Of a stretch of 64,000 bases of DNA, positions 8,144 to 17,236 are shown in pieces. Made by a program: the position numbers and the translations under genes. The DNA comes from Solirubrobacter soli DSM 22325 (GTDB lineage: Bacteria; Actinomycetota; Thermoleophilia; Solirubrobacterales; Solirubrobacteraceae), in NCBI RefSeq assembly GCF_000423665.1, contig NZ_KE384071.1:186001-250000 (forward strand), given 5' to 3'. Each line of letters begins with the position of its first letter. The stretch's first letter is position 1. The notes beneath the pieces are model-generated. The model was not told where the DNA came from. It was given only the letters and a program-made list of their open reading frames with translations, and made no database searches.

Positions 8144-9445
8144 ATGTCCCCTGCTTCATCCGTTCTGCGTCCGCCCGCGGTCGTCAGCACGCCTGTCTCG
8201 GCGCCCACCGTCGCCGTCGTCGGGCTCGGCTACGTCGGGCTGCCGACGTCGCTCGCCCTGCACGAGTCAGGCGCCTCGGTGATCGGCCTCGACGCGTCAG
8301 CGGAGCGCATCCGCGCCATCCACGCCGGCGCCGTCGACCTCGTCGAGCGCGACCGCCCGCGGCTGGAGGCGGCGCTGGACTCCGGCCGCATGGTGATGAC
8401 CACCGACGCCGCCGACCTGGCCGCCGCGGACGCCGTGATCATCTGCGTCCCGACCCCGGTCGACGAGCGCCTGCGCCCCGACCTGCGCGCCGTCCGCGGC
8501 GCCTGCGCGACCGTCGTCGCCCACGCCCGCGAGGGCCAGACGATCGTGCTCACCTCCACCACGTACGTCGGCACGACCCGCGAGCTCCTCTGCGCCCCGC
8601 TGATCGAGCGCGGCCTCGAACCCGGCCGCGACGTCCACGTGGTCTTCGCCCCCGAGCGCATCAACCCGGGCGACACGATGTGGGAGCAGGCCCGCGTCCC
8701 GCGCGTCGTCGGCGGCGTCACCCCCGAGTGCGCCGCGGCCGCCGCGCGCGTCCTCGGCCCGACCGCCGAGCGCCTGCACATCGTCTCCTCGCCGGAGGCG
8801 GCGGAGCTGACCAAGCTGCAGGAGAACACGTTCCGCGCGCTCAACCTCGCGTTCGCGAACGAGATGGCCGCGGTCGCCGCGCACCACGGCCTGGACCCGA
8901 TCGAGATCGTCGACGCGGCCGCGACCAAGCCCTACGGCTACCTCGCCCACTACCCGGGCCCGGGCGTCGGCGGCCACTGCATCCCCGTCGACCCCTACTA
9001 CCTGCTCTCCCCGCTGCAGGCCGCGGGCGTGCGGCTGCCGGTGATCGAGCGCGCGATGGCCTCCGTCGCCGCCCGGCCAGGTCAAGTCGCCGAGCGCGCG
9101 ATCACGCTCCTCGCCGAGCAGGGCGTCCATGCCGAGGGCGGGCGCGTACTCGTCTGCGGCGTCGCCTACAAGCCGGGCGTCGAGGACTACCGCGAGTCGC
9201 CCGCGCTGCAGATCATCGAGCACCTCGAGCGCTACGGCGTCAGCGTCGGCTACCACGACCCGCTCGTCCCGGCGGTGCCCGGCCACGGCCTGCGCTCGAT
9301 CGCCCACCCGCGTCCCGGCGACCACCACCTGGTGATCGTCGCCGTCGTGCACCCCGGTCACGACCTGTCCTGGCTCGACGCGTGCCCGCACGTGCTCGAC
9401 GCGACGTACAAGACCCCCGGCGGCCGCGCCCGCCACTCCCTCTAG
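8144..9445 (+). CDS. UDP-HexNAc/UDP-glucose 6-dehydrogenase family
   Basis: A 433-residue nucleotide-sugar dehydrogenase. The N-terminal Rossmann motif is GLGYVGLP (about residues 29-36). The central substrate domain carries the catalytic Cys in GVGGHCIPVDPYYL. A C-terminal UDP-binding domain contains GVAYKPGVEDYRESP. The GGHCIPVDP wording is typical of UDP-GlcNAc/ManNAc dehydrogenases (WbpA/WecC group) rather than GGSCFPKD of UDP-glucose dehydrogenase, so the product is probably a UDP-amino-uronic acid. The ATG at 8144 is the first start compatible with the Rossmann strand. The stop abuts the next gene's ATG. It is the first gene of the polysaccharide operon. Confidence 0.92.
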   Translation: MSPASSVLRPPAVVSTPVSAPTVAVVGLGYVGLPTSLALHESGASVIGLDASAERIRAIHAGAVDLVERDRPRLEAALDSGRMVMTTDAADLAAADAVIICVPTPVDERLRPDLRAVRGACATVVAHAREGQTIVLTSTTYVGTTRELLCAPLIERGLEPGRDVHVVFAPERINPGDTMWEQARVPRVVGGVTPECAAAAARVLGPTAERLHIVSSPEAAELTKLQENTFRALNLAFANEMAAVAAHHGLDPIEIVDAAATKPYGYLAHYPGPGVGGHCIPVDPYYLLSPLQAAGVRLPVIERAMASVAARPGQVAERAITLLAEQGVHAEGGRVLVCGVAYKPGVEDYRESPALQIIEHLERYGVSVGYHDPLVPAVPGHGLRSIAHPRPGDHHLVIVAVVHPGHDLSWLDACPHVLDATYKTPGGRARHSL

Positions 9446-10777
9446 ATGTCTCCCAAGATCCCGTCTCCTCCCTCCGCGCTCCGCGGCGGGGCGCTGGACC
9501 GCGCCCTGCGCGGCGTCAGCGTGCTCTACCTGGTGGTTCTGCTCGCCGCGATCGTCGCCTACAAGGCGGTCTTCGTCGGCATGCTCACCGTCGATCCGTG
9601 GTTCACCCTCTACGGCCTCGTCGTCTGCGCGTACATCGTCACGCGTTTCTTGCTCAGCCTCCTCTACAAGCCGGCCCCCGACGCCGGCCTGGAGCCGCGC
9701 GTGGCGATCGTCATGCCGGGCTTCAACGAGGAAGCGGCGATCGCCGGCTCGCTGCGGTCGCTGCTGGCGCTCGACTACCCCGCCGACAAGCTCGAGATCG
9801 TGGCCGTCAACGACGGCTCGACCGACAGCACCCTGGCGCAGATGCACGAGGTCGCGGCGGAGGCCGGCGGCCGCGTGCACGTGATCGACCTCGGCACCAA
9901 CCAGGGCAAGCGCGCGGCGATGGCCGCGGGCATCCGCGCGACCGAGGCCGAGATCATCGCCTTCGTCGACTCCGACTCCGTGCTCGAGCCCGACGCGCTG
10001 CGCATCCTCGTGCAGGGCTTCGCCGACGAGACCGTGGGCGCGATCTGCGGCCACGCCGACGTGCTCAACCTCAACGACTCGTGGATGACCCGCATGCAGG
10101 CCGTCCGCTACTACGTCGCGTTCAAGGTCTGCAAGGCCGCCGAGTCGGTCTTCGACGCCGTCACCTGCTGCTCGGGCTGCTTCTCGGCCTACCGCCGCAA
10201 GGCGATCATGCCCCACCTGGAGTGGTGGGAGGACCAGCACTTCCTCGGCCTGCCGTCGACCTTCGGCGACGACCGCTCGCTGACCAACTGCGTGCTGCGC
10301 GACTGGAAGGTCCGCTACGAGAGCCGCGCGATCTCGCACACGCTGGTGCCGGACAACTTCCAGGTCTTCATGCGCCAGCAGCTGCGCTGGAAGCGTTCCT
10401 GGACGCGTGAGTCACTGATCGTCTCGACCTTCATCTGGCGCGAGCATCCGGTCGCCTCCGCGAGCACCTACCTCGGGATCGTGCTGCCGGTCATCGCGCC
10501 GATCGTCGCCGTGAAGGCGGTGCTGCTCTCGCCGCTGCTGCACCACACGGGGATCCCGTTCCTGTACCTGCTCGGCGTCTACGCCATGGCGGTCGCCTAC
10601 GGCCTGTACTACTCGGCGCGCCGCCCGCGCTACGACTCGCTGTGGATCTACGGCGTCGTCTTCTGCTTCTTCTACCTGATCTTCCTGGTCTGGCAGACGT
10701 ATTACGCGATCGCGACGTCGCGCTCGGCCTCGTGGGGCACGCGCCCGGCGACCGCCGGCATGGAGACCACGCCATGA
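9446..10777 (+). CDS. Hyaluronan-synthase-like GT2 glycosyltransferase
   Basis: A 443-residue membrane processive family 2 glycosyltransferase. Two N-terminal helices (about 25-70) are followed by the catalytic domain with VNDGSTD, DSDSVLEPD, CCSGCFSAYRR, GDDRSLTN and the product-binding QxxRW motif in QQLRWKRSWTRE. Three or four C-terminal helices follow (about 330-430). The combination DDRSLTN plus QQLRWKRS closely resembles class I hyaluronan synthases; PgaC/IcaA and NodC are near relatives. It should polymerise and export a HexNAc-containing polymer from UDP-sugars at the membrane. The stop overlaps the deacetylase start (ATGA). Confidence 0.92.
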   Translation: MSPKIPSPPSALRGGALDRALRGVSVLYLVVLLAAIVAYKAVFVGMLTVDPWFTLYGLVVCAYIVTRFLLSLLYKPAPDAGLEPRVAIVMPGFNEEAAIAGSLRSLLALDYPADKLEIVAVNDGSTDSTLAQMHEVAAEAGGRVHVIDLGTNQGKRAAMAAGIRATEAEIIAFVDSDSVLEPDALRILVQGFADETVGAICGHADVLNLNDSWMTRMQAVRYYVAFKVCKAAESVFDAVTCCSGCFSAYRRKAIMPHLEWWEDQHFLGLPSTFGDDRSLTNCVLRDWKVRYESRAISHTLVPDNFQVFMRQQLRWKRSWTRESLIVSTFIWREHPVASASTYLGIVLPVIAPIVAVKAVLLSPLLHHTGIPFLYLLGVYAMAVAYGLYYSARRPRYDSLWIYGVVFCFFYLIFLVWQTYYAIATSRSASWGTRPATAGMETTP

Positions 10778-11757
10778 CGTTCAAGCGCCTGCGGTCGATC
10801 GCCATCGTGCCGCTCTCGCTGATCCCGTTCGTGATCGCCGTGCCCGGGATCGCGAGCTCGCATGACCGTTACAAGCGCGAGCACGCGTCGGACCCGTACG
10901 CCGCCCCCGCGGTGAAGCTCGTGGCCCGCGAGCGGGAGGCGATGCCCGCGTTCGAGACCGGCACGGGCGGGATTCCGGTGCTCGTATGGCACGGCATCGG
11001 CCCGGCCGATGACGGCTACACCGTCACGCAGCAGGCGTTCGCGAAGCAGCTCGCGCTGCTGCACAGCCTCGGCTTCGAGTCGATCTCGAGCGAGCAGTAC
11101 GCCGCCTGGCGCGCGCACAAGCCGGTCGAGCTGCCGGCCAAGCCGATCCTGCTCACGTTCGACGACGGCCGCCTGGACAGCTACCGCGGCGCCGACCTGG
11201 TCCTCGAGCGCGAGGGCATGCGGGCGACGATGTTCGTCATCACCGGCCGCATCAAGGACACCGCCGACGACGCGGTCCTGAGCTGGGCGGAGCTGCAGAA
11301 GATGCACCGCAGCGGCCGCTGGGACGTCGAGCCGCACGCCGATCTGGGCCACACGCTGATCCCGATCGACGCCCACGGCGGCCGCGCGCCCTTCTACGCG
11401 GCGCGGCGCTTCACCCGCTCGACCGGCTACGAGAGCCTCGCCGACTGGGAGGCGCGCACGACGACCGACGTGCTCGCCGTGCGGGCGGACCTGCTCGCGC
11501 AGGGCTTCACGCCCCACCTGTTCGCGTTGCCCTATGGCGACTACGGCCAGTACCGCTCGGACCCGGACATCCCGCGCCTGCTGAGCGAGCTGCTCGAGCG
11601 CCAGTTCGGGACCTTCTTCACGCAGCCGAGCCAGCCCGGCTACTCGCGCCCCGGCGACGGCGCCGCGCCGCGCTTCGAGCTGCACACCGACACCGGGCTC
11701 GCCGCCCTTTACAGCTGGCTGCGCTACAGCGCGCCGGCGAACGACCTCAAGGACTAA
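10774..11757 (+). CDS. Membrane-anchored polysaccharide deacetylase (PgaB/IcaB type)
   Basis: A 327-residue protein with an N-terminal signal anchor (about 7-27) and a CE4/NodB fold. Metal and catalytic motifs are LTFDDGRLDS (general base and metal Asp), PHADLGH (the H-x4-H metal pair of the PgaB/IcaB subgroup) and LFALPYGDYGQ. It likely removes N-acetyl groups from the polymer outside the membrane, as PgaB and IcaB do for poly-N-acetylglucosamine. Start ATG 10774 overlaps the synthase stop. A frame-compatible start farther upstream lies wholly inside the synthase gene and is rejected. Confidence 0.9.
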   Translation: MTFKRLRSIAIVPLSLIPFVIAVPGIASSHDRYKREHASDPYAAPAVKLVAREREAMPAFETGTGGIPVLVWHGIGPADDGYTVTQQAFAKQLALLHSLGFESISSEQYAAWRAHKPVELPAKPILLTFDDGRLDSYRGADLVLEREGMRATMFVITGRIKDTADDAVLSWAELQKMHRSGRWDVEPHADLGHTLIPIDAHGGRAPFYAARRFTRSTGYESLADWEARTTTDVLAVRADLLAQGFTPHLFALPYGDYGQYRSDPDIPRLLSELLERQFGTFFTQPSQPGYSRPGDGAAPRFELHTDTGLAALYSWLRYSAPANDLKD

Positions 11758-11760
11758 GAC

Positions 11761-13545
11761 ATGTGCGGAATCGTTGGTTACACGGGCCGCCGGCCCTGCC
11801 GGCCCCTGCTCCTGGACGGCCTCTCGCGGCTCGAGTACCGCGGGTATGACTCGGCCGGGATCGCGCTCGCCGCAGACGACGAGGTCGTCACCACGCGGGC
11901 CGTCGGCAACCTCGACGCGCTGCGCGCGTCGCTCCGCGGTGAGTCGGACGCGTTCACGGGCATCGGCCACACCCGCTGGGCGACGCACGGCCGCGTCAGC
12001 GAGGAGAACGCGCACCCGCTCTCCTGCGAGCAGGGCCGCGTGCACCTGGTGCTCAACGGCATCGTCGAGAACCACCTCGAGCTGCGCGCCCGCCTGCAGG
12101 GCTCCGGCGTCACGTTCTCCTCGCAGACCGACGCGGAGGTCGTGGCGCACCTCGTCGCCGCCCACTACGACCGCGACCTGACCGCCGCCGTGCGCGCGGT
12201 CCTGCCGCAGCTGCAAGGCCACTTCGCGATCGTCGTGATGGCGGCCGACGCTCCCGGCGTGCTGGTCGGCACGCGGCGGGAGTGCCCGCTGGTCGTCGGC
12301 GTCGGCGAGCACGGCCACTTCTTCGCCTCCGCGGTCGCCGCGTTCCTGAGCGAGACCCGGCGCGTGATGGAGCTCGAGGACGGCGACATCGTCACGCTCA
12401 CCCCCGACGGGCCGCAGCTCGACGGCGCCTTCCGCGCGACGATCGACGTCGGCTTCGAGCACGAGACGCCCACGCGCGGCGCGTTCGACACGTTCATGCG
12501 CAAGGAGATCTCCGACCAGCCGGCCGCGGTCGCGCGCACGCTGTTCGACTCCGGCGCCGCCGGGCTGGACCCGCAGCGGGTCCGCGACGCGCGGTCGCTG
12601 CGGATCGTCGCCTGCGGAACGTCCTACAACGCCGGACTCGTCGCCCAGCACCTGATCGAGCACTGGGCCGGGCTGCCGGTCGAGGTCGAGGTCGCGAGCG
12701 AGTACCGCTACCGCACGCCGCTGCCGGGCGCCGGCGACCTCGTGCTCGGCATCACCCAGTCGGGCGAGACGGCGGACACGCTGGCGGCGATGCGCGCCGC
12801 CCGCGAGCGCGGCGCGCTCGTGCTCGCGCTGACCAACGTCGAGGGCACCGCCGCGACCCGCGAGGCCGACGTGACCCTGTTCACCCGCGCGGGCCTCGAG
12901 GTCGGCGTCGCGGCGACGAAGACCTTCACCGCGCAGGTCGCCGCGCTGGCCGCGTTCGCGGTCCGGCTCGGCATCGCCCGCCGCCACCTCTCGCCGGAGG
13001 AGGCGGACGCGATCGTGCAGGACCTCGCCCGTCTCCCCGACCTGATCGAGCAGACGATCGCGGGCGCCGAGGACTGGGCCGAGCGGGCCGCGGAGGAGCT
13101 GCACGACGCGCCGCTGTGGATGTTCCTCGGGCGCGGCGCCGGCACCGCGGTGGCGATGGAGGGCGCGCTGAAGCTCAAGGAGGTCTCCTACGTCCCGGCC
13201 GACGCGTACGCGGCGGGCGAGATGAAGCACGGGCCGATCGCGCTGCTCGGGCCGGGGACCCCGGTCGTGTGCGTCGCGACCTACTCGCCGGTGCTGGACA
13301 AGCTGCTCTCGAACATGGCCGAGGTGCGGACGCGCGGGGCGCGAGTCCTGGCGGTGGCGACGGCGGGCGACACGCGCCCCGCGGCCTACGCCGACGACGT
13401 CGTCGAGGTCCCGGACTCGCGGTGGGAGCTGCAGCCGCTGCTGGCCGTGATCCCCCTCCAGCTGCTGGCGTACCGCGTCGCCTCGGCGCGCGGCCTCAAC
13501 GTCGACCAGCCGCGCAACCTCGCCAAGACCGTGACGGTGGAGTGA
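11761..13545 (+). CDS. glmS: Glutamine-fructose-6-phosphate aminotransferase GlmS
   Basis: A 594-residue enzyme that makes glucosamine-6-phosphate from fructose-6-phosphate and glutamine. The N-terminal glutaminase begins MCGIVGYTG with catalytic Cys2 after Met removal. Two SIS isomerase domains (about 275-410 and 450-580) carry CGTSYNAG, TQSGETADT and the C-terminal NLAKTVTVE. It sits three bases after the deacetylase, inside an operon that consumes amino sugars, so it probably serves to boost UDP-GlcNAc supply. A separate housekeeping copy elsewhere is possible but not visible. No glmS ribozyme is expected or seen. Confidence 0.97.
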   Translation: MCGIVGYTGRRPCRPLLLDGLSRLEYRGYDSAGIALAADDEVVTTRAVGNLDALRASLRGESDAFTGIGHTRWATHGRVSEENAHPLSCEQGRVHLVLNGIVENHLELRARLQGSGVTFSSQTDAEVVAHLVAAHYDRDLTAAVRAVLPQLQGHFAIVVMAADAPGVLVGTRRECPLVVGVGEHGHFFASAVAAFLSETRRVMELEDGDIVTLTPDGPQLDGAFRATIDVGFEHETPTRGAFDTFMRKEISDQPAAVARTLFDSGAAGLDPQRVRDARSLRIVACGTSYNAGLVAQHLIEHWAGLPVEVEVASEYRYRTPLPGAGDLVLGITQSGETADTLAAMRAARERGALVLALTNVEGTAATREADVTLFTRAGLEVGVAATKTFTAQVAALAAFAVRLGIARRHLSPEEADAIVQDLARLPDLIEQTIAGAEDWAERAAEELHDAPLWMFLGRGAGTAVAMEGALKLKEVSYVPADAYAAGEMKHGPIALLGPGTPVVCVATYSPVLDKLLSNMAEVRTRGARVLAVATAGDTRPAAYADDVVEVPDSRWELQPLLAVIPLQLLAYRVASARGLNVDQPRNLAKTVTVE

Positions 13546-15653
13546 TGAGACGCAGTCGAATCGTCGGGCTCGCCGTCGCCGGGCTCCTCCTCGCCGCCCC
13601 CGCGCAGGCCGAGGCCGCCTCGGCCTGCGCGGGCCTGAAGCCGACGTCGCTCAAGGCCAAGGCCGACGCGGCCGGCACCTCGGTCACGCTCACGTGGAAG
13701 GCCAAGCGCGACAAGCGCACCGCCTGGCGGGTCGTGCGCGACGGCAAGACCGTCGGTCAAACGCGGACGCTGAAGATGCGCGTGCGGCTCAAGCCGGGCC
13801 GCAAGCACACGCTGCGCGTGACCGCCTACGTGGGTGGGCGGGCGACCAAGTGCCGCGCGTCGTACGTCGTCGCCGCGGCCAAGGCCGCGCGGACGGGGCT
13901 GCCGAGCGCGGTCAGCGCGCTCTCGGCCACGCCGGTCGGCGCCGACCAGCTGCGGATCGCGTGGGGCGCGGCGGAGGCGGGCGGATCGCCCATCGCCGGC
14001 TACCGCGTGCTGCGCGACGGCCGCGTGGTCGGGCAGGTGAACGCGCTGTCGACGATGGTCAAGATCGCGCCGGCGCGCTCGTACACGATCCAGGTCGCGG
14101 CGGCGGGCCGCGACGGCAAGCTCGGGCCGCTCTCGACGACCGTGACCGTCGCCGCCGGGCACGTGGGGCCGACCGCCCCGCTCGCGCCCGCGATCGCCGA
14201 CGTCACCGACACGAGCGCGACGCTCTCGTGGGGCGCGTCGACCACGTCCGACAACGCGACCATGTCCTACCGCGTGCTGCGCGACGGCAAGGTCGCGCAG
14301 ACCGCGCGCGGGCTCTCGTCGGCGGTCAAGAACCTCGTCTCGGCGCGCAAGGTCGCCCTGTCGGTGCAGGCCGTCGACTCGTACGGCTGGACCTCGCCGG
14401 TGTCGGAGGAGATCAGCTTCGTGACGGGCCACACCCCGCCGGGCGTGCCGGGCACGCCCGCCGCCGACAGCGTCGGCGACACGCGCCTGCACCTCGGCTG
14501 GGGAGCGGCGTCCGTCCCGGCCGGCACCGCGTTGCGCGGCTACCGGCTGCTGCGCGACGGCGTCGTCGTCAGCCAGGGCGCGTCGCCGGACGCGTGGGTG
14601 GGCAACCTCGCCCCGCTCGCCACGCACACGTGGACCGTGGCCGCGGTGGACACCCTCGGGTACACCTCGCCCGCCTCCGCCCCGGTGACGGTCAAGCAGG
14701 CCGCCCCGCCCGCCGCCGCCGGCAGCGCGCAGACGTTCCTGCTCGCCTCCACCGACGCGTCCTTCGCGGCCTTCCAGAAGCACTACACGCAGATCGGCGT
14801 CGTCTATCCGACGTACTACGACTGCGACATCACGAACGCGGCGTGGATCGGTCGCAACGACCCGCTCGTGACGAGCTGGGCGCAGGCGCGGCAGGTCAAG
14901 GTGCTGCCGCGCGTGAACTGCCAGAACACCGCGATCAACCACCGGATCCTGACCGAGCCCGCGCTGCGCGCGCAGTGGCTGGACACGATCGTCGGCGTCG
15001 TCCGCGACAACGGCTACGACGGCATCAACATCGACTTCGAGGCCGTCGCCGCCGCCGACCGCAACGCGCTGACGTCGTTCATGACCGAGCTCTCGTCCCG
15101 GCTTCACGCGATGGGCAAGCTGGTCTCGCAGGCGGTCTCGGCGAAGGTCAAGGACGTCCTGAACCACCCGCGCTCGACGGCGTTCGACTATGCGGCTCTC
15201 AGCCAGCAGGTCGACTGGGTGTTCGTGATGGCCTGGGGCATCAAGTACGCGAGCTCGACGCCTGGCGCGCAGGACGACATCCGCTGGGTCAAGCAGGTCG
15301 CCGACTACGTGGCCACGATGCCGCTGAAGTCGAAGTTCGTGATGGGCACGATGCTCTACGCGATGGACTGGCCGGCGGGCGGCGGGCCGCAGCATCTCGC
15401 CTCCGCGTGGCACTTCGGCGAGCTCACCGACCTGGCGTCGCGCTACGGCGCCACGCCGGTCTACGACGCGGCCCAGGACTCGATGCACCTGGCCTACACG
15501 GACGCAGGCGGCGTCCCGCACGACGTCTACTACTCCGACGCCGCGCTGGTCGAGCACCGGATGGAGCTCGCCCGCGCGCGCGGCCTCGGCGTCGGGTTCT
15601 GGCGGGTGGGCCAGGAGGACGAACGACTCTGGTCGTCCGCCCTCCTGCAGTAG
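13545..15653 (+). CDS. Secreted FN3-repeat glycoside hydrolase family 18-like protein
   Basis: A 702-residue protein with a signal peptide (residues 1-28, cleavage near AEAASA). About four fibronectin type III-like modules (30-400) each contain a YRVLRDG or YRLLRDG strand. A C-terminal GH18-like barrel (about 400-700) carries DGINIDFEAV, the D-x-x-x-D-x-E catalytic motif with Glu as acid, and WVFVMAWGIKYASS. The start codon shares one base with the glmS stop (TGATG). PgaB combines a deacetylase with a GH18-like domain in one chain; here they are separate genes in one operon, so this enzyme may trim or release the same polymer. Confidence 0.9.
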   Translation: MRRSRIVGLAVAGLLLAAPAQAEAASACAGLKPTSLKAKADAAGTSVTLTWKAKRDKRTAWRVVRDGKTVGQTRTLKMRVRLKPGRKHTLRVTAYVGGRATKCRASYVVAAAKAARTGLPSAVSALSATPVGADQLRIAWGAAEAGGSPIAGYRVLRDGRVVGQVNALSTMVKIAPARSYTIQVAAAGRDGKLGPLSTTVTVAAGHVGPTAPLAPAIADVTDTSATLSWGASTTSDNATMSYRVLRDGKVAQTARGLSSAVKNLVSARKVALSVQAVDSYGWTSPVSEEISFVTGHTPPGVPGTPAADSVGDTRLHLGWGAASVPAGTALRGYRLLRDGVVVSQGASPDAWVGNLAPLATHTWTVAAVDTLGYTSPASAPVTVKQAAPPAAAGSAQTFLLASTDASFAAFQKHYTQIGVVYPTYYDCDITNAAWIGRNDPLVTSWAQARQVKVLPRVNCQNTAINHRILTEPALRAQWLDTIVGVVRDNGYDGINIDFEAVAAADRNALTSFMTELSSRLHAMGKLVSQAVSAKVKDVLNHPRSTAFDYAALSQQVDWVFVMAWGIKYASSTPGAQDDIRWVKQVADYVATMPLKSKFVMGTMLYAMDWPAGGGPQHLASAWHFGELTDLASRYGATPVYDAAQDSMHLAYTDAGGVPHDVYYSDAALVEHRMELARARGLGVGFWRVGQEDERLWSSALLQ

Positions 15654-15656
15654 CGG

Positions 15657-17195
15657 CTACTTGCGCTTGTTCGCGCGCGCCTGGGGCGCGGACAGCGTCG
15701 TCGGCGCCTTCGCCGTCCCGACCGGATCGACCGTCCAGTCGGGATGGCCGGGCATCTTCGGCGTCTTGGTGCTGTAGAGCCAGTCGCGCAGGAACGGGGT
15801 GACGGACCGGTCACCGCTGATCTGCGTGGCGAGCGCGATGTAGTCGTCCGTGGACACGGACTGGTCCTTGAACCGGTCCACGTAGGCGCGCTCGATGCGC
15901 TGGAAGGCGGCGGCGCCGATCTTCTGGCGCAGCGCGTAGAGCACGAGCGCGCCGCCGTGGTAGCGCTGGAGGTCGAACAGCGTGTCCTCCGAGGTCGGCA
16001 GCGCGACCGGGCCGGAGTCCGCGCGCCACTGGTCGCCGTGGGCGTAGACGGCCTTCATGAGGTCGTCGAAGTCGGCGTAGCCCGTGTCGTCCGGGTAGCC
16101 CTCGGTGTCGCCCTCGAGGAAGCCCTTGGACTCGGCGTAGAGGAACTCGTACCAGCTCGCGTGCCCCTCGTTGAGCCACAGGTCGCTCCACGAGTACGGG
16201 GACACGCTGTCGCCGAACCACATGTGCGAGAGCTCGTGCAGCAGCGTCGGGTCCCACGTGTCCTGGGTGAAGAAGGTGAACCACGAGGTGTCCATCAGCT
16301 CGAGCGTCTGGGTCTCCAGCGCGAACCCGAGGTCGGCCTCGACCACGAGCGACCCGTAGAGGTCGAACGGGTAGCGGCCGACGGCGTTCTGCATGTAATC
16401 GATCTGCCCCGGCGTGACGCCGAGCAGCGGCTGGATGTCCGCGGTGATGTTCTTGGACGTGACGTCGCGCAGGAACACGCCGGAGTGGAAGCCGACGTTG
16501 GTGACGTCGTACTGGCCGACGGCGAGCTGCAGCAGCTCGGTCGCCATCGGCTGGCGCTGCACGTAGACGAAGTGGCTGCGGCCGCGGTCGGTCCACTGCG
16601 CGAGCTTGACCCCGTTGGAGACGGCGGTCTGGCCGGCGGGAACGTCGAAGCGGATGTCGAACGTCGCCTTGTCGCGCGGGTGGTCGTTGGACGGCAGGAA
16701 CAGGTGCGCCCAGTTCGGCTGCGGCGCCGTCGCCGAGCCCTGCGGGTGGAAGAAGAACGCGGTCGTCGAGAAGTCGTCGGAGTTCGCCTCGGTCGGCACG
16801 GCGACGAAGTGCGAGACCTGGACGACGAACGGCAGCCCGTTGCGCAGCGGCAGCTTCGGCGTGATCACCAGGTCGTCGGGCGTGCGGGTGAACCTGGCGG
16901 GCAGCCCGTTCACGGAGATGCTCCCGACCGACTGGCCCGCGAAGTCGAGATCGAAGCGGCTCAGGTCCTGCGTGGCCTTGGCCAGGATCGTGACCGTGCC
17001 GTCAATGCTCTGTGTCGGCGCGCTGGTGGCGTAGCGCAGGTCCAGGTCGTAGTGCTGGACGTCGTAGCCGCCGTTGCCGAGGTTCGGGAACAACCGATCC
17101 CCGAGCCCGGGCGCTCCGGGCGACGGCGCGGCCTGCGCGGACGCTGCGAACGACAACGTCGCAGCGACGGCTGCGAGCAGGAAGACCCTCTTCAT
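15657..17195 (-). CDS. Secreted M1-family zinc aminopeptidase
   Basis: A 512-residue protein with a Sec signal peptide (residues 1-22, ending SAQA). The M1 N-terminal beta domain is followed by the gluzincin site HELSHMWFG and, 18 residues on, NEGHAS, giving two His and one Glu zinc ligands plus the general-base Glu. ETQTLELM occupies the place of the exopeptidase GxMEN motif and is divergent, so classical aminopeptidase specificity is uncertain. The start ATG 17195 has a good GAGAGGG ribosome site. It converges with the GH18 gene with only three bases between stops, and no terminator is visible there. Confidence 0.9.
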   Translation of the reverse strand: MKRVFLLAAVAATLSFAASAQAAPSPGAPGLGDRLFPNLGNGGYDVQHYDLDLRYATSAPTQSIDGTVTILAKATQDLSRFDLDFAGQSVGSISVNGLPARFTRTPDDLVITPKLPLRNGLPFVVQVSHFVAVPTEANSDDFSTTAFFFHPQGSATAPQPNWAHLFLPSNDHPRDKATFDIRFDVPAGQTAVSNGVKLAQWTDRGRSHFVYVQRQPMATELLQLAVGQYDVTNVGFHSGVFLRDVTSKNITADIQPLLGVTPGQIDYMQNAVGRYPFDLYGSLVVEADLGFALETQTLELMDTSWFTFFTQDTWDPTLLHELSHMWFGDSVSPYSWSDLWLNEGHASWYEFLYAESKGFLEGDTEGYPDDTGYADFDDLMKAVYAHGDQWRADSGPVALPTSEDTLFDLQRYHGGALVLYALRQKIGAAAFQRIERAYVDRFKDQSVSTDDYIALATQISGDRSVTPFLRDWLYSTKTPKMPGHPDWTVDPVGTAKAPTTLSAPQARANKRK

Positions 17196-17236
17196 TGACC
17201 CTCTCCCTCGGGTTGCGACTGGCTTGGCGGCCGACC

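Noticed and set aside
8297..13230. Very long open frames on the minus strand opposite the polysaccharide operon
   Set aside because: They mirror real plus-strand genes with catalytic motifs, have Arg/Ala/Gly-dominated composition and no recognisable domain; such shadows are normal in DNA this GC-rich.
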